A DNA stretch of 60,311 bases from Oscillospiraceae bacterium (lineage in GTDB: Bacteria > Bacillota > Clostridia > Oscillospirales > Ruminococcaceae). The position numbers and the translations under genes were made by a program. The stretch spans positions 1 to 60,311 of the forward strand of contig JAILIG010000096.1 in NCBI GenBank assembly GCA_024695445.1. Direction: 5' to 3'. The notes below the pieces were generated by a model that saw only the letters and a program-made list of their open reading frames with translations, searched no databases and was not told the DNA's origin. Below, in pieces: positions 41,033 through 50,165 of the stretch (its first letter is position 1; each line of letters opens with the position of its first letter).

Positions 41033-41047
41033 AAGGAGGCACTTGTT

Positions 41048-42544
41048 TTGAAACGGTTTCTGATGAAATTCACCGCTGTCACGATTGCGGTCTGCCTGAC
41101 AACAGGTACGATTCTTCGTGATTCCGGGTTCTTTTCCGGTGACGATGTGCTGGCAAAGACCATCGCAGAGGTCGAAGCGGAAAAGAAAGCAAAGCAAGCA
41201 GAAATTGAAAAGAAACGAAGCGAAATTGACAGTCTCTCCCGTGACATTTCCAATGCAGAACAGTATCAGACTGCGCTGCAGGAGCAAATTGCACTGATTA
41301 ACGGCAAGCTGACGCTCATTGACTCCGAACTGCAGGCTCTGAATGCAGACATGGAGGAAAAGAGCGCGGAGGTCATGAATCTCCAGACAGAAATTGAGGA
41401 GCAGCAGATTGCCGTCGATCAGGGCTTACAGACATTCAAAGGCCGCATCCGGTCCATGTATATGCAGGGCAATGAAGGAATGCTGTCCGCTTTGCTCGGT
41501 GCGTCAGACTTCTATGATGTGCTTGCAAAGGTCGAGTTAATCAACCGCATCGCAAAGCACGACAATGAAATGATCGACAACCTGAAAAACGGCCTGCGCA
41601 AGCTGGAAACCGATAAACAGGAGCTCAATACCAAATTGCAGGCGCTGTCCCTGAAGCAGACCGAAATGGAAACGCTGCTCAAGGAATTCAACGAATCCCG
41701 GGAAGAACTGGATGACGCTTATGCGAAGACGGACGAAGCAAAGTCCGATTTGCAGCAGCAGCAGCTTCAGGCAAACGGCGATCTGAGCGAATTCCAGAGT
41801 GAGCTGGATGCTCTTGAAGCGGAAGAAGAACAGCTGATTCTCGAAGCCGCACGAAAAGCGGAAGAGGAACGCCGCCGCAGAGAGGAAGAAGAAAGACGCC
41901 GCAGGGAGGAAGAATCCCGCCGCCGTGTCTCGGAATCTCAGTCGGTATCGGTTTCAAAGGAGGAATCCCGCGAAGCAGCGCGTACTACAGCTGCACCGGT
42001 CACCGATGCGAACGGTCAGACGGTCACAACAGCCAAAACCACAAAGAAAACGACCGTCACCTCCACATCTACCACCAAATATACGCCGCCGCCTGTTTAC
42101 AACGGCAAGCTGTCATGGCCTGCACCGGGCTTCTACCATATTTCCAGCGGTTTCGGATGGAGATTTAACGGCAAAAGCTACCATAAAGGCATCGACATTG
42201 CGGGCGCGGGAATTCACTATCAGCCTGCCTGTGCCGCAGCAGCCGGCACCGTCAGCAGAGTCAAGGGCGGCTGTACACACGACTATGGTACTGCCTGCAA
42301 ATGCAACGGCGGATACGGAAACTATGTCATGATTGACCACGGAAACGGTCTGCAAACCCTGTATGCGCATCTGGCCGCAATTACTGTATCGGTCGGTCAG
42401 TCGGTCAGTACCGGCACACAGGTCGGAAAGATCGGCGCTACCGGCAATATCGTCAGCAGCGGCGGCGGCGGATATCACCTGCATTTCAGCGTCATCGTGA
42501 ACGGCACATTTGTCGATCCGAAGCCGTATCTCGGCATCTCTTAA
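41048..42544 (+). CDS. Secreted coiled-coil M23 peptidoglycan hydrolase (EnvC/PcsB-like partner of FtsEX)
   Basis: 498 residues from TTG at 41048, preceded by AAAGGAGG. Signal peptide (about 1-38), a long coiled coil (about 40-265; repeats of E/K/Q heptads), a remarkable Glu/Arg tract (EEERRRREEEERRRREEE), a Thr/Ser-rich linker, and a C-terminal LytM/M23 domain: HKGIDIAG (metal His and Asp) and YHLHF (His-x-His). All zinc ligands present. The architecture and position after ftsEX fit the EnvC/PcsB-type effector; the intact LytM site suggests it cleaves wall itself. Confidence 0.93.
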   Translation: MKRFLMKFTAVTIAVCLTTGTILRDSGFFSGDDVLAKTIAEVEAEKKAKQAEIEKKRSEIDSLSRDISNAEQYQTALQEQIALINGKLTLIDSELQALNADMEEKSAEVMNLQTEIEEQQIAVDQGLQTFKGRIRSMYMQGNEGMLSALLGASDFYDVLAKVELINRIAKHDNEMIDNLKNGLRKLETDKQELNTKLQALSLKQTEMETLLKEFNESREELDDAYAKTDEAKSDLQQQQLQANGDLSEFQSELDALEAEEEQLILEAARKAEEERRRREEEERRRREEESRRRVSESQSVSVSKEESREAARTTAAPVTDANGQTVTTAKTTKKTTVTSTSTTKYTPPPVYNGKLSWPAPGFYHISSGFGWRFNGKSYHKGIDIAGAGIHYQPACAAAAGTVSRVKGGCTHDYGTACKCNGGYGNYVMIDHGNGLQTLYAHLAAITVSVGQSVSTGTQVGKIGATGNIVSSGGGGYHLHFSVIVNGTFVDPKPYLGIS

Positions 42545-42558
42545 AACCAAAAATTTAC

Positions 42559-42590
42559 AAAACGGCAGGAAGTACGCTTCTTGCCGTTTT
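42559..42590 (+). terminator. Hairpin between the M23 and ctpA genes
   Basis: An AAAACGGCAGGAAG arm pairs with CTTCTTGCCGTTTT with one mismatch around a three-base loop. The T-run is inside the stem, so termination may be partial and ctpA could be read through. Confidence 0.55.
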
Positions 42591-42621
42591 GGTGCAGAAA
42601 AACCTGAAAGGACGGACCGCC

Positions 42622-43815
42622 TTGAATAAGAAAATCAGCCTGAGCATGACAGTCAGTCTGATGGCACTGACCGCCGCAGTCACCTTTATTCTGACTTTAT
42701 CCTTCAGCAGGAATCAGTTCAACCGCAAGCTGCGGGAGGTAGAACGCCTCTCAGGAAAATATGAGCGGCTGGAAGAACTGGATGCACTGGTACAGCGTGA
42801 GTATTACACCGATCTGCCGGAAGAAGACATCATGGACGGAATGCTCGCAGGATATGTGGCTGGACTCGGTGACCGTTACAGCCAGTACCGTCCTGAAAAG
42901 GATATGGCATCCTTTGAAGACAGCAACACCGGCGTATACACCGGCATCGGTGTCACTGTGCAGAAAACGGAAGAAAATGAAGCGCTGATCGTTGCGGTTT
43001 CAGAGGGCGGTGCTGCTGAGAAGGCGGGGATCGTCGCCGGTGACAGGATCATTTCCGTCAACCGCATTGCCGTTGCGGAGCATTATGAAGAAGCTCTGAC
43101 CGCAATCGCCGGCGAAGTGGATACGACGGTAGACATCCGGATCCGGAGCAAAACCTCGGACACCGACAAAGATTATACCCTGACGAGGTCCAGAATCGAC
43201 GAAGTAACCGTCACCGGCGAAATGCTGGAGCACCGGATCGGATACATCCGGATTTCCAAATTCCGCACGGTTACCGTGCAGCAGTTTGAAACTGTCCTGC
43301 ACGATCTGCGCGGAAAAGGCGCAGAGGGCTTCATTTTTGATGTGCGGGACAACGGCGGCGGAATGCTGTCCGCGCTGGAAGCGATTGCCGATCCGCTTCT
43401 GCCCGAAGGAGATCTGGCGTTCTCATATGACCGGGAAGGAAACGCGACGACGATTCTCAAATCAGACAGCAACTGCATTGATCTGCCGTATGTCGTGCTG
43501 GTCAACGGCTACTCTGCCAGTGCCTCCGAACTCTTTGCCTGCATTATGCGGGATTACGGCGGCGCGGTATTGGTCGGCGAAAAGACCTTCGGCAAGGGCA
43601 TTATGCAGACAAGCTTTGATCTTTCGAGCGGCGGTGTCACGCTGACTACGGCGACCTATGCCACAGGGAAGACGCCCTGCTATCACGGCGTCGGACTGGA
43701 ACCGGATATTCTCTCCGTCAACGATCCGGAAACAGAGGAAGATACCCAACTGCTCGATGCACAGAGCAAAATGCTCTCTATGATTCAGGGAGACAAACTG
43801 GACGACGCCGCATAA
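42622..43815 (+). CDS. C-terminal processing peptidase (S41, CtpA-like)
   Basis: 397 residues from TTG at 42622, with AAAGGA ten bases upstream. One N-terminal membrane helix, then an S41 protease with an internal PDZ domain (GIGVTVQKTEENEALIVAVSEGGAAEKAGIVAGDRIISVN). Catalytic Ser in GYSASASELFA and general-base Lys in GEKTFGKGIMQT. Extracytoplasmic processing of envelope proteins. CtpA-type genes often sit behind ftsEX and an M23 hydrolase in Firmicutes. The stop codon overlaps an ATG (TAATG) of the GH26 frame. Confidence 0.93.
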   Translation: MNKKISLSMTVSLMALTAAVTFILTLSFSRNQFNRKLREVERLSGKYERLEELDALVQREYYTDLPEEDIMDGMLAGYVAGLGDRYSQYRPEKDMASFEDSNTGVYTGIGVTVQKTEENEALIVAVSEGGAAEKAGIVAGDRIISVNRIAVAEHYEEALTAIAGEVDTTVDIRIRSKTSDTDKDYTLTRSRIDEVTVTGEMLEHRIGYIRISKFRTVTVQQFETVLHDLRGKGAEGFIFDVRDNGGGMLSALEAIADPLLPEGDLAFSYDREGNATTILKSDSNCIDLPYVVLVNGYSASASELFACIMRDYGGAVLVGEKTFGKGIMQTSFDLSSGGVTLTTATYATGKTPCYHGVGLEPDILSVNDPETEEDTQLLDAQSKMLSMIQGDKLDDAA

Positions 43816-43860
43816 TGCGGTACGATCTCAACATTTTTCAGAAAGGAGGCGGACGGTTTC

Positions 43861-43911
43861 ATGAAGTTTCCTGCTGTTCGCAGCGGTGTGTTTCATCTGA
43901 TTGCAGAATGA
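43861..43911 (+). CDS. 16-codon upstream ORF coupled to the GH26 gene
   Basis: ATG at 43861 follows AAAGGAGG, the only strong ribosome site in this gap, and encodes 16 residues (MKFPAVRSGVFHLIAE). Its TGA overlaps the GH26 ATG at 43908 (ATGA). GH26 has no site of its own, so translation of the short ORF probably delivers ribosomes to it. Peptide function unknown. Confidence 0.5.
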   Translation: MKFPAVRSGVFHLIAE

Positions 43912-45536
43912 AGCGTTCCCGCGTGACATGGATGACGCGTTATGTTTTGCTGGTCGTTCTGCTGTATGCACTGGCAATCGGAATGTTTCTGATTCCGTCC
44001 TGCCGTTCCGGACAGAAATCCACGATTTCACAGCGAGATTCCTATCTCCGGATGATTACAGCCGGCGTCCGCGAAAAGACCTATCAGGAGGATGAACTGG
44101 AGCCTTCGCATTACATCCCGGCACTCCCGGAAATTGAAGCGGAATATGCCAGCTGGAGCGTCGAAGCGGAAACAGTCAAGATTCCGAAGGGGGTTGAAAT
44201 CCTGCGCGACCGTCCCGGATATTCCGGCATCGGTTATCTCGGCAAACTGCCGGAGCACACCAAATCCGCGCTGACTATTCCGATTCATGTGCCGTATACG
44301 CAGCACTATTCTCTGACGATCTGTCTCGGCTCCGATTACGGCGGAAACGGAGCCGTGAGAATCAATGATGCACTGGTATCACCGTTTTCGCTTGAGGCCG
44401 GAAAGACCTTTACCCGTGTCACCTTTTACGGGCTGTTTCTGGAAAAGGGAAAAACAACTGTAGCGCTGGACACCGAATACGGTCATTTGGAATGCGATTA
44501 CATCGAGCTGAGCAGCGATACCTCTCTTGACGATACGAGATTTGACATTCCGGAAACGCCCTGCGATGCCGATGCCTCTGATGCCGCCAAAAAGCTCTAC
44601 GAGTTTCTGCGCGATCACTGGGGCGAGCGGATGCTGACGGGACAGTATGTTTCCGACTCCGCCAACCGGGAGCTCGGCATCATATACAGCCTTACCGGCC
44701 AGCTGCCGGTTATCCGGTTCAGTGAGCTGGGAACCGACCGTGATCCGGCGCAGATCGAATCAGCGATTGACTGGAATGTCTACTTAAACGGTGTTGTCGG
44801 GCTGATGTGGCAGTGGAAGGCGCCCGGTTCAGACTCAGTCTATACAAATGATACCGAGTTTGACCTGGAAGCGGCACTGTTCAATGTGGATCCCTCCAGA
44901 CTGGCCGGAATGTCTCAGGATGAGATTCAGACAGCCATCCGCAAGCTCGATCTGCCGAAGGGCTCGCTGGAGCTGGTGAAGGACATTGACTCGATTGCCG
45001 AAAGCCTCCGGAAATTTGCCGATATGGACATTCCGGTGCTCTGGCGTCCGCTGCATGAAGCCGGCGGTGAATGGTACTGGTGGGGTTCCGCAGGACCTAC
45101 CTATTATGTGCGGCTCTGGGAGCTGCTGTATCAGCGTCTGACCTCCTATCATCAGCTTCATAACCTGATCTGGATCTGGAACGCGCAAAGCTCCGAATAC
45201 TGTGTCCCGGATGACACTTATGATATTGCATCGGTTGATATCTACTTAAAACCGGAGCACAGCTACGGCAGCCGCTATGAGCAGTTCGTTTCCCTTGCCC
45301 GGATAACGGACGGACAAAAAATGCTTGCCCTCAGTGAATGCAGTGCGCCGCCCGATCTGAAAATGCTTTCGATTGACCGGTCTGTCTGGTCTTTCTACGG
45401 CCTATGGTACGGAGAATACATCATGAATCCGGACGGAAGCTTCTCGGACCGTTATTATTCAAGTAATGATTTGTATAATCTATACAACTCAGACCTTGCT
45501 TTTAACCTGAATGATTTTCTGTCACTTTGCCAATAA
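43908..45536 (+). CDS. Membrane-anchored GH26 beta-mannanase with CBM35-like domain
   Basis: 542 residues from the ATG at 43908. The frame is also open to an ATG at 43815 overlapping the ctpA stop, but that start lacks a ribosome site and adds an unlikely Cys-rich pre-sequence. An uncleaved signal-anchor (about 8-30) precedes a CBM35-like beta-sandwich (about 70-205; YGGNGAVRINDA, LECDYIELS). The GH26 catalytic domain follows: acid/base Glu384 in WRPLHEAGGEWYWWG and nucleophile Glu477 in LALSECSAP. It would hydrolyse beta-1,4-mannan outside the cell. No dockerin. GH130 lies directly downstream. Confidence 0.88.
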   Translation: MKRSRVTWMTRYVLLVVLLYALAIGMFLIPSCRSGQKSTISQRDSYLRMITAGVREKTYQEDELEPSHYIPALPEIEAEYASWSVEAETVKIPKGVEILRDRPGYSGIGYLGKLPEHTKSALTIPIHVPYTQHYSLTICLGSDYGGNGAVRINDALVSPFSLEAGKTFTRVTFYGLFLEKGKTTVALDTEYGHLECDYIELSSDTSLDDTRFDIPETPCDADASDAAKKLYEFLRDHWGERMLTGQYVSDSANRELGIIYSLTGQLPVIRFSELGTDRDPAQIESAIDWNVYLNGVVGLMWQWKAPGSDSVYTNDTEFDLEAALFNVDPSRLAGMSQDEIQTAIRKLDLPKGSLELVKDIDSIAESLRKFADMDIPVLWRPLHEAGGEWYWWGSAGPTYYVRLWELLYQRLTSYHQLHNLIWIWNAQSSEYCVPDDTYDIASVDIYLKPEHSYGSRYEQFVSLARITDGQKMLALSECSAPPDLKMLSIDRSVWSFYGLWYGEYIMNPDGSFSDRYYSSNDLYNLYNSDLAFNLNDFLSLCQ

Positions 45537-45540
45537 TCTA

Positions 45541-45569
45541 TTGAAAACGCCCCTCCTCTGTGGTATAAT
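45541..45569 (+). promoter_or_regulatory. Promoter of the GH130 gene
   Basis: TTGAAA (45541-45546), 17 bp, TATAAT (45564-45569), starting four bases after the GH26 stop; GH130 may be transcribed alone as well as with GH26. Confidence 0.75.
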
Positions 45570-45616
45570 ATGACTATACTCGTGTATGCGAGGACAGAGA
45601 AAGGCGGAAGGTTACC

Positions 45617-46606
45617 ATGAAAGTAAAAGTGATTGAGGGGGTATCTATACCCATTCTCCCGTGGCAGGAGCGTCCTGCCGGCTGTCAGGACATCGTCTGG
45701 CGTTACAGTGAAAACCCTGTGATCCGCAGAGATCATCTCAAAATGTCCAACAGCATCTTCAACAGCGCAGTCGTTCCGTATGAGGACGGCTTTGCCGGTG
45801 TGTTCCGTGTGGATGACAAAGCCCGGAACATGGAGCTGCACGCCGGCTTTTCCGGGGACGGGCTGCACTGGGACATTTCGGAAGAACGCATTGTCTTTCA
45901 GAAGACAGATCCGGAAATTCAGGATTTCCAGTACGGATATGATCCCCGCGTTGTCCGGATTGAAGACCGGTATTATGTGACATGGTGCAATGCCTACGGC
46001 TGGAAACCGACCATCGGCATCGCATATACCTATGACTTTCAAAAGTTTTACCAGACAGAAAATGCCTTTCTGCCGTTTAACCGCAATGGCGTCCTGTTTC
46101 CGCGTAGAATCGGCGGAAACTACATGATGCTGAATCGTCCCTCAGACAACGGTCATACGCCGTTCGGAGATATCTATATCTCGCAGTCTCCGGATTTGAT
46201 CTACTGGGGAAAGCACCGCCATGTCATGAGCCCGTCCATGCCGTGGGAATCCACAAAGATCGGCGCCGGCCCGGTTCCGATTGAAACAGAACGTGGCTGG
46301 CTGCTCTTCTATCACGGGGTACTGACCTCCTGCAACGGCTATGTTTACAGCTTTTCGGCCGCACTGCTCGACCGCGATGAGCCGTGGAAAGTCCTGCGCC
46401 GCGGAAAAGAGTATCTCATCAGTCCGCAGACATCGTATGAATGTGTGGGCGATGTCCCGAATGTCACATTCCCATGCGCGAACCTCGTCGATGCCGATAC
46501 CGGACGCATTGCAATTTATTACGGCTGTGCTGATACCTGCACCGGCCTCTGCTTCACAACGGTTGACGATGTGATCGACTGGCTGGACACCCACTCCCAA
46601 GTATAA
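45617..46606 (+). CDS. GH130 mannoside phosphorylase
   Basis: 329 residues, no signal peptide, so cytosolic. ATG at 45617 has AAAGGCGGAAGG upstream. Five-bladed beta-propeller family: [39 protein letters not shown], and the catalytic and phosphate-binding region ([43 protein letters not shown]) are GH130 hallmarks. Family enzymes split beta-1,4-mannosyl bonds with phosphate to release mannose-1-phosphate. Its place after a secreted mannanase supports mannooligosaccharide use; exact chain-length preference is unknown. Confidence 0.92.
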   Translation: MKVKVIEGVSIPILPWQERPAGCQDIVWRYSENPVIRRDHLKMSNSIFNSAVVPYEDGFAGVFRVDDKARNMELHAGFSGDGLHWDISEERIVFQKTDPEIQDFQYGYDPRVVRIEDRYYVTWCNAYGWKPTIGIAYTYDFQKFYQTENAFLPFNRNGVLFPRRIGGNYMMLNRPSDNGHTPFGDIYISQSPDLIYWGKHRHVMSPSMPWESTKIGAGPVPIETERGWLLFYHGVLTSCNGYVYSFSAALLDRDEPWKVLRRGKEYLISPQTSYECVGDVPNVTFPCANLVDADTGRIAIYYGCADTCTGLCFTTVDDVIDWLDTHSQV

Positions 46607-46613
46607 CCGGAAA

Positions 46614-46647
46614 CAGAGTCTTCCCGCACCGGAAGGCTCTGCTTTTT
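46614..46647 (+). terminator. Terminator of the GH130 gene
   Basis: CAGAGTCTTCC (46614-46624) pairs with GGAAGGCTCTG (46631-46641), then CTTTTTG. Confidence 0.85.
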
Positions 46648-46657
46648 GTTCCGGGGC

Positions 46658-46686
46658 TTGACGCAAAGCAAAAAAAACGGTATAAT
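46658..46686 (+). promoter_or_regulatory. Promoter of ppk1
   Basis: TTGACG (46658-46663), 17 bp, TATAAT (46681-46686). Confidence 0.8.
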
Positions 46687-46727
46687 GTAGTTATACCCCG
46701 ATTACACTTTGAACTGAGGTGTTTTCT

Positions 46728-48788
46728 TTGAAAAATTCATGCTTTGAAAACCGTGAGCTCTCATGGCTGCGCTTTAATGCGCGTGTGTTGGAAGAAGCGC
46801 AGTGTACTGCCACGCCCCTGCTGGAGCGTCTGAATTTCACAGCCATCTTTCAGAATAATCTCGATGAATTCTTCCGGGTTCGTGTCGGCAAGCTCCTGCG
46901 TGACCGTTCCGAAGATGCAAAACAGACAGATCCTCTGACGGATATGACACCGCAAAAGCAGCTGGATGCCGTATTCGATCAGGTCCGTGCCCTTGCTCCC
47001 GCAAGAGATACGGCATATCATACGATCATGGGTGAGCTGCGCGCATACGGAATGGAGCAGATCACCATGCGTTCGGCGACGGAAGAGGAGCAGCGCATCC
47101 TTGCGGAGTGGTTCAAGCGTGAGATTCGCCCGCTGTCCATGCCTGTGGTAATCGACAAAGGCAAACCGTTCCCGTTCCTGCGCGACCGGGTTCTGTATAT
47201 CGTGCTGCGTCTGGAATCTAAATCCGGCATCCGCATGGGCATCCTGCCCGTATCGGATCAGTGCCAGCGCATCATCCGTCTTGGCTCCGGCGGAAGATTC
47301 ATTCTGGCAGAGGATGTGGTCCTCGCCTTTGCCCATACCGCTTTTGCCAATTCCCGCGTCATCGACCGGACCATTCTGCGTGTCACGCGCTCCGCGAGCA
47401 TCGCACCGGAAGATATCGGTGCGCTCCGGACAGGAGATTTCCGGACGGATATGCAGATTATGCTTCAGGAACGGAAGCGTCTGCCAGTTGTGCGCATGGA
47501 GCTTTCCGAAACATTCTATCAGCCTGCGCTTGCATATCTCTGCAAAAAACTGGACATCAAGGATCAGCAGGTGTTTTATGCCAAAGCCCCGCTGGATCTG
47601 TCCTTTGTATATGACTGCCATACACTGGCACCGGACGCATCTCTGCGCTATACGCGCATGGTACCTCAGAAATCCGGCATGATTGACGAGCATCGCATGA
47701 TGTTTACGCAGATTCGGAGACACGACATCCTGCTGAATTATCCTTACGAAAGCATCCGGCCGTTTCTGCGTCTGCTGGATGAAGCGGCAGACGATCCCGC
47801 TGTCACGGATATTTCGATCACACTGTACCGGATGGCACGCGACAGCCGCGTCATCGCCGCACTGTGTGAAGCCGCCGGTCACGGTAAAAAGGTCACGGCC
47901 CTGACAGAACTCCGTGCGCGGTTTGATGAGGAAGGCAATATCGAGTGGTCCAAAACACTCGAACGCGCCGGTGTGCAGGTCATCTACGGTCCGTCAGAAT
48001 ACAAGGTGCATTCCAAGCTCCTGCTGATTACAAGGAAATACCGCGGCAAAACCGAGCGGTTTACACAGATCGGCACCGGCAATTACAATGAAAAAACCGC
48101 TGCGCTTTACACAGATTACAGTCTCATGACAGCCAATCCGCAGATCGGAGAAGATGCGTTTCAGGTGTTTGAAGCACTGCGTCGCAACGAACTGCCGCAG
48201 CCGCAGAAGGAACTGCTCGTCGCACCGTTCGGTTTCCGTACCCGTGTCATGCAGATGATTGACAGGGAAATCGAAGCCGTCCGGGACGGAAAAGAAGGCT
48301 ATATCGGACTGCGTATGAACGGACTTTGCGACCGCGGCATTATGAAAAAGCTGGTCGAAGCTTCCTGTGCCGGCGTCCGGATTGAGCTTCTGGTCCGCGG
48401 CATCTGTTCTCTGATTCCCCGCGTTCCGGAGAAAACCGAGAATATCGAAGTGCGCAGCATTGTCGGCAGATATCTCGAACACGCAAGAGTCTACATCTTC
48501 GGCAGTGAGGGCAGAAGCACGGTTTATATCGGCTCAGCCGATTTTATGCCTCGCAACACGAAAAAGCGCGTTGAAATCTGCGCCCCCGTTCTGGACAAAG
48601 AGCTGAAAAAGCGCATCTGCGAAGAATTCAGACTGCAGTTTGACGATCCGGTCAAGGCGCGCTACCGTACTTCCGACGGTGAATACCATCTGCCGGAAAA
48701 CGGCGATCCATCACTGAGCTCACAGGAGCTCCTGCACTTGGCCGCCTATCGGCGCGCAGGAAACTCCGGCACGGAGGAACGTCAGTAA
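46728..48788 (+). CDS. ppk1: Polyphosphate kinase 1
   Basis: 686 residues from TTG at 46728, with GAGGTG six bases upstream. PPK1 domains in order: N domain (FENRELSWLRFNARVLEEA), head domain, and two phospholipase-D-like catalytic domains with YKVHSKLLLI (the autophosphorylated His region), IGTGNYNEKTA, EHARVYIFG (second His) and YIGSADFMPRN. Reversibly polymerises ATP gamma-phosphate into polyphosphate. Overlaps in purpose with the Pho genes at 20537-24444, though no Pho box was recognised here. Confidence 0.95.
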   Translation: MKNSCFENRELSWLRFNARVLEEAQCTATPLLERLNFTAIFQNNLDEFFRVRVGKLLRDRSEDAKQTDPLTDMTPQKQLDAVFDQVRALAPARDTAYHTIMGELRAYGMEQITMRSATEEEQRILAEWFKREIRPLSMPVVIDKGKPFPFLRDRVLYIVLRLESKSGIRMGILPVSDQCQRIIRLGSGGRFILAEDVVLAFAHTAFANSRVIDRTILRVTRSASIAPEDIGALRTGDFRTDMQIMLQERKRLPVVRMELSETFYQPALAYLCKKLDIKDQQVFYAKAPLDLSFVYDCHTLAPDASLRYTRMVPQKSGMIDEHRMMFTQIRRHDILLNYPYESIRPFLRLLDEAADDPAVTDISITLYRMARDSRVIAALCEAAGHGKKVTALTELRARFDEEGNIEWSKTLERAGVQVIYGPSEYKVHSKLLLITRKYRGKTERFTQIGTGNYNEKTAALYTDYSLMTANPQIGEDAFQVFEALRRNELPQPQKELLVAPFGFRTRVMQMIDREIEAVRDGKEGYIGLRMNGLCDRGIMKKLVEASCAGVRIELLVRGICSLIPRVPEKTENIEVRSIVGRYLEHARVYIFGSEGRSTVYIGSADFMPRNTKKRVEICAPVLDKELKKRICEEFRLQFDDPVKARYRTSDGEYHLPENGDPSLSSQELLHLAAYRRAGNSGTEERQ

Positions 48789-48803
48789 AGCGGAGGAATT
48801 TTC

Positions 48804-50069
48804 ATGACGGAAAAGCATAACAAACAAAAAAACAGAAGGATGTTCGCGCTCGTCACATACGGCATCGTGCTCTATATGGTTCTGCAAAACTTCAAATCCA
48901 TCCGCAGTGTATTTGCATGGATCTTTGCAATTATCGAGCCGGTTGCCTACGGAATCTGCATTGCATTTGTCATCAATCTGGTCATGAAGCTGTTTCGCCG
49001 GAAGGTCTTCCGCAAACTGGCAGATTCAGAAAAGCCATGGGTGAACAAGCTTTGTACTGTCTGCTGCGCCCTTTCCACACTTCTGGTCGCGGCCGGAATG
49101 GTCGCCATGTTGATATTTTTGATTATTCCGCAGATCTCGACCGCAATCAACACCTTGATTGAGAAGATACCGAGCAGTCAGGAGCAGCTGACCGCCGTCA
49201 TTGATGCAAAGCTGACAGCCTGGAATGCACCGCAGTTCATTGTGGACAAATACCATGAACTGGATGTAGACTGGGAAACTGCGTTCAAGTATCTGACCAA
49301 TTTCGCAGACGGAAAGATCAAAATTGAATCTGTACTCGGCACAGCATTTCAGGCCACCACATCGGTACTCTCGGCTGCAACCAATTTACTGCTCGGTGTG
49401 ATTATAGCAATCTACATCCTGCTGCAAAAAGAACGCGTGCTCTATGTTTTCCACAAGATGATCGAGCTGTTTGTTCCGCAGCGCTATCAAAAGCAGACTT
49501 TCCGGATTCTGCATATGACCAATCAGTCCTTTGCGAATTTCCTCACCGGCCAATTCATCGAAGCCCTGATTAACGGTTCACTCTGTACGGTCGGACTGAC
49601 AATTTTCGGATTCCCGTTTGCCGCAACCATCGGCGTCCTGACCGGCCTGACGGCTCTGCTTCCGATTATCGGCGCATGGATCGGCGGCGGAATCGGCTTG
49701 CTGCTTGTCTGGGTTGTTGCGCCGGAGCGTGCAATCTGGTTTATTGTGTTCATCGTCATCCTGCAGCAGCTGGACGGACAGCTGATCTATCCGAAGATCG
49801 TCGGCGATTCTGTGGGACTGCCCGGACTTCTGGTGCTGATCGCGGTGATCCTCGGCGGCGGATTCGGGGGAATTCCCGGTATCCTGTTCGCCGTGCCGCT
49901 CTTTACGATTCTCTATGCACTGTTAAAGGAAGCAATTGACAAACTGCCGAAGGAGCAGCCGGTGCCCCCAGCGGATCCCGAACCGGAAGCGCAGGAACCT
50001 GATGCCGGCAGTACTTCAGAGGTTGTCCCGGTTTCAGCTCCGGCAGATACCGCTTCAACTGACAAATAA
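48804..50069 (+). CDS. AI-2E family transporter (PerM-like membrane protein)
   Basis: 421 residues; GGAGGAATTTTC leads into the ATG at 48804, 15 bp after ppk1. Seven to eight membrane helices with the family core: LLQKERVLYVFHKM, NFLTGQFIEALINGSLCTVGLTIFGFP, TALLPIIGAWIGG and LDGQLIYPKIVGDSVGLPGLLVLIAVILGG. The C-terminal 50 residues are Pro/Glu-rich and probably cytosolic. Members include the quorum-signal exporter TqsA and Na/H antiporter-like proteins, so the substrate is open. Confidence 0.9.
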   Translation: MTEKHNKQKNRRMFALVTYGIVLYMVLQNFKSIRSVFAWIFAIIEPVAYGICIAFVINLVMKLFRRKVFRKLADSEKPWVNKLCTVCCALSTLLVAAGMVAMLIFLIIPQISTAINTLIEKIPSSQEQLTAVIDAKLTAWNAPQFIVDKYHELDVDWETAFKYLTNFADGKIKIESVLGTAFQATTSVLSAATNLLLGVIIAIYILLQKERVLYVFHKMIELFVPQRYQKQTFRILHMTNQSFANFLTGQFIEALINGSLCTVGLTIFGFPFAATIGVLTGLTALLPIIGAWIGGGIGLLLVWVVAPERAIWFIVFIVILQQLDGQLIYPKIVGDSVGLPGLLVLIAVILGGGFGGIPGILFAVPLFTILYALLKEAIDKLPKEQPVPPADPEPEAQEPDAGSTSEVVPVSAPADTASTDK

Positions 50070-50105
50070 CAGACAAATCCTCGCATTTTCGGCAGTTTTC
50101 CTCAC

Positions 50106-50134
50106 TTGACAAACAGCCGGAATTATGATATAAT
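50106..50134 (+). promoter_or_regulatory. Promoter of smpB
   Basis: Perfect TTGACA (50106-50111), 17 bp, TATAAT (50129-50134). Confidence 0.85.
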
Positions 50135-50165
50135 AGGCTATTCCGCCGGAAAGGAGTGTTGACTT

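Noticed and set aside
43815-43907. Longer GH26 start at 43815
   Set aside because: No SD, adds a Cys-rich pre-sequence before the membrane anchor; kept only as a TAATG coupling alternative.
46761-47882. 373-codon minus-strand frame
   Set aside because: Shadow of ppk1.
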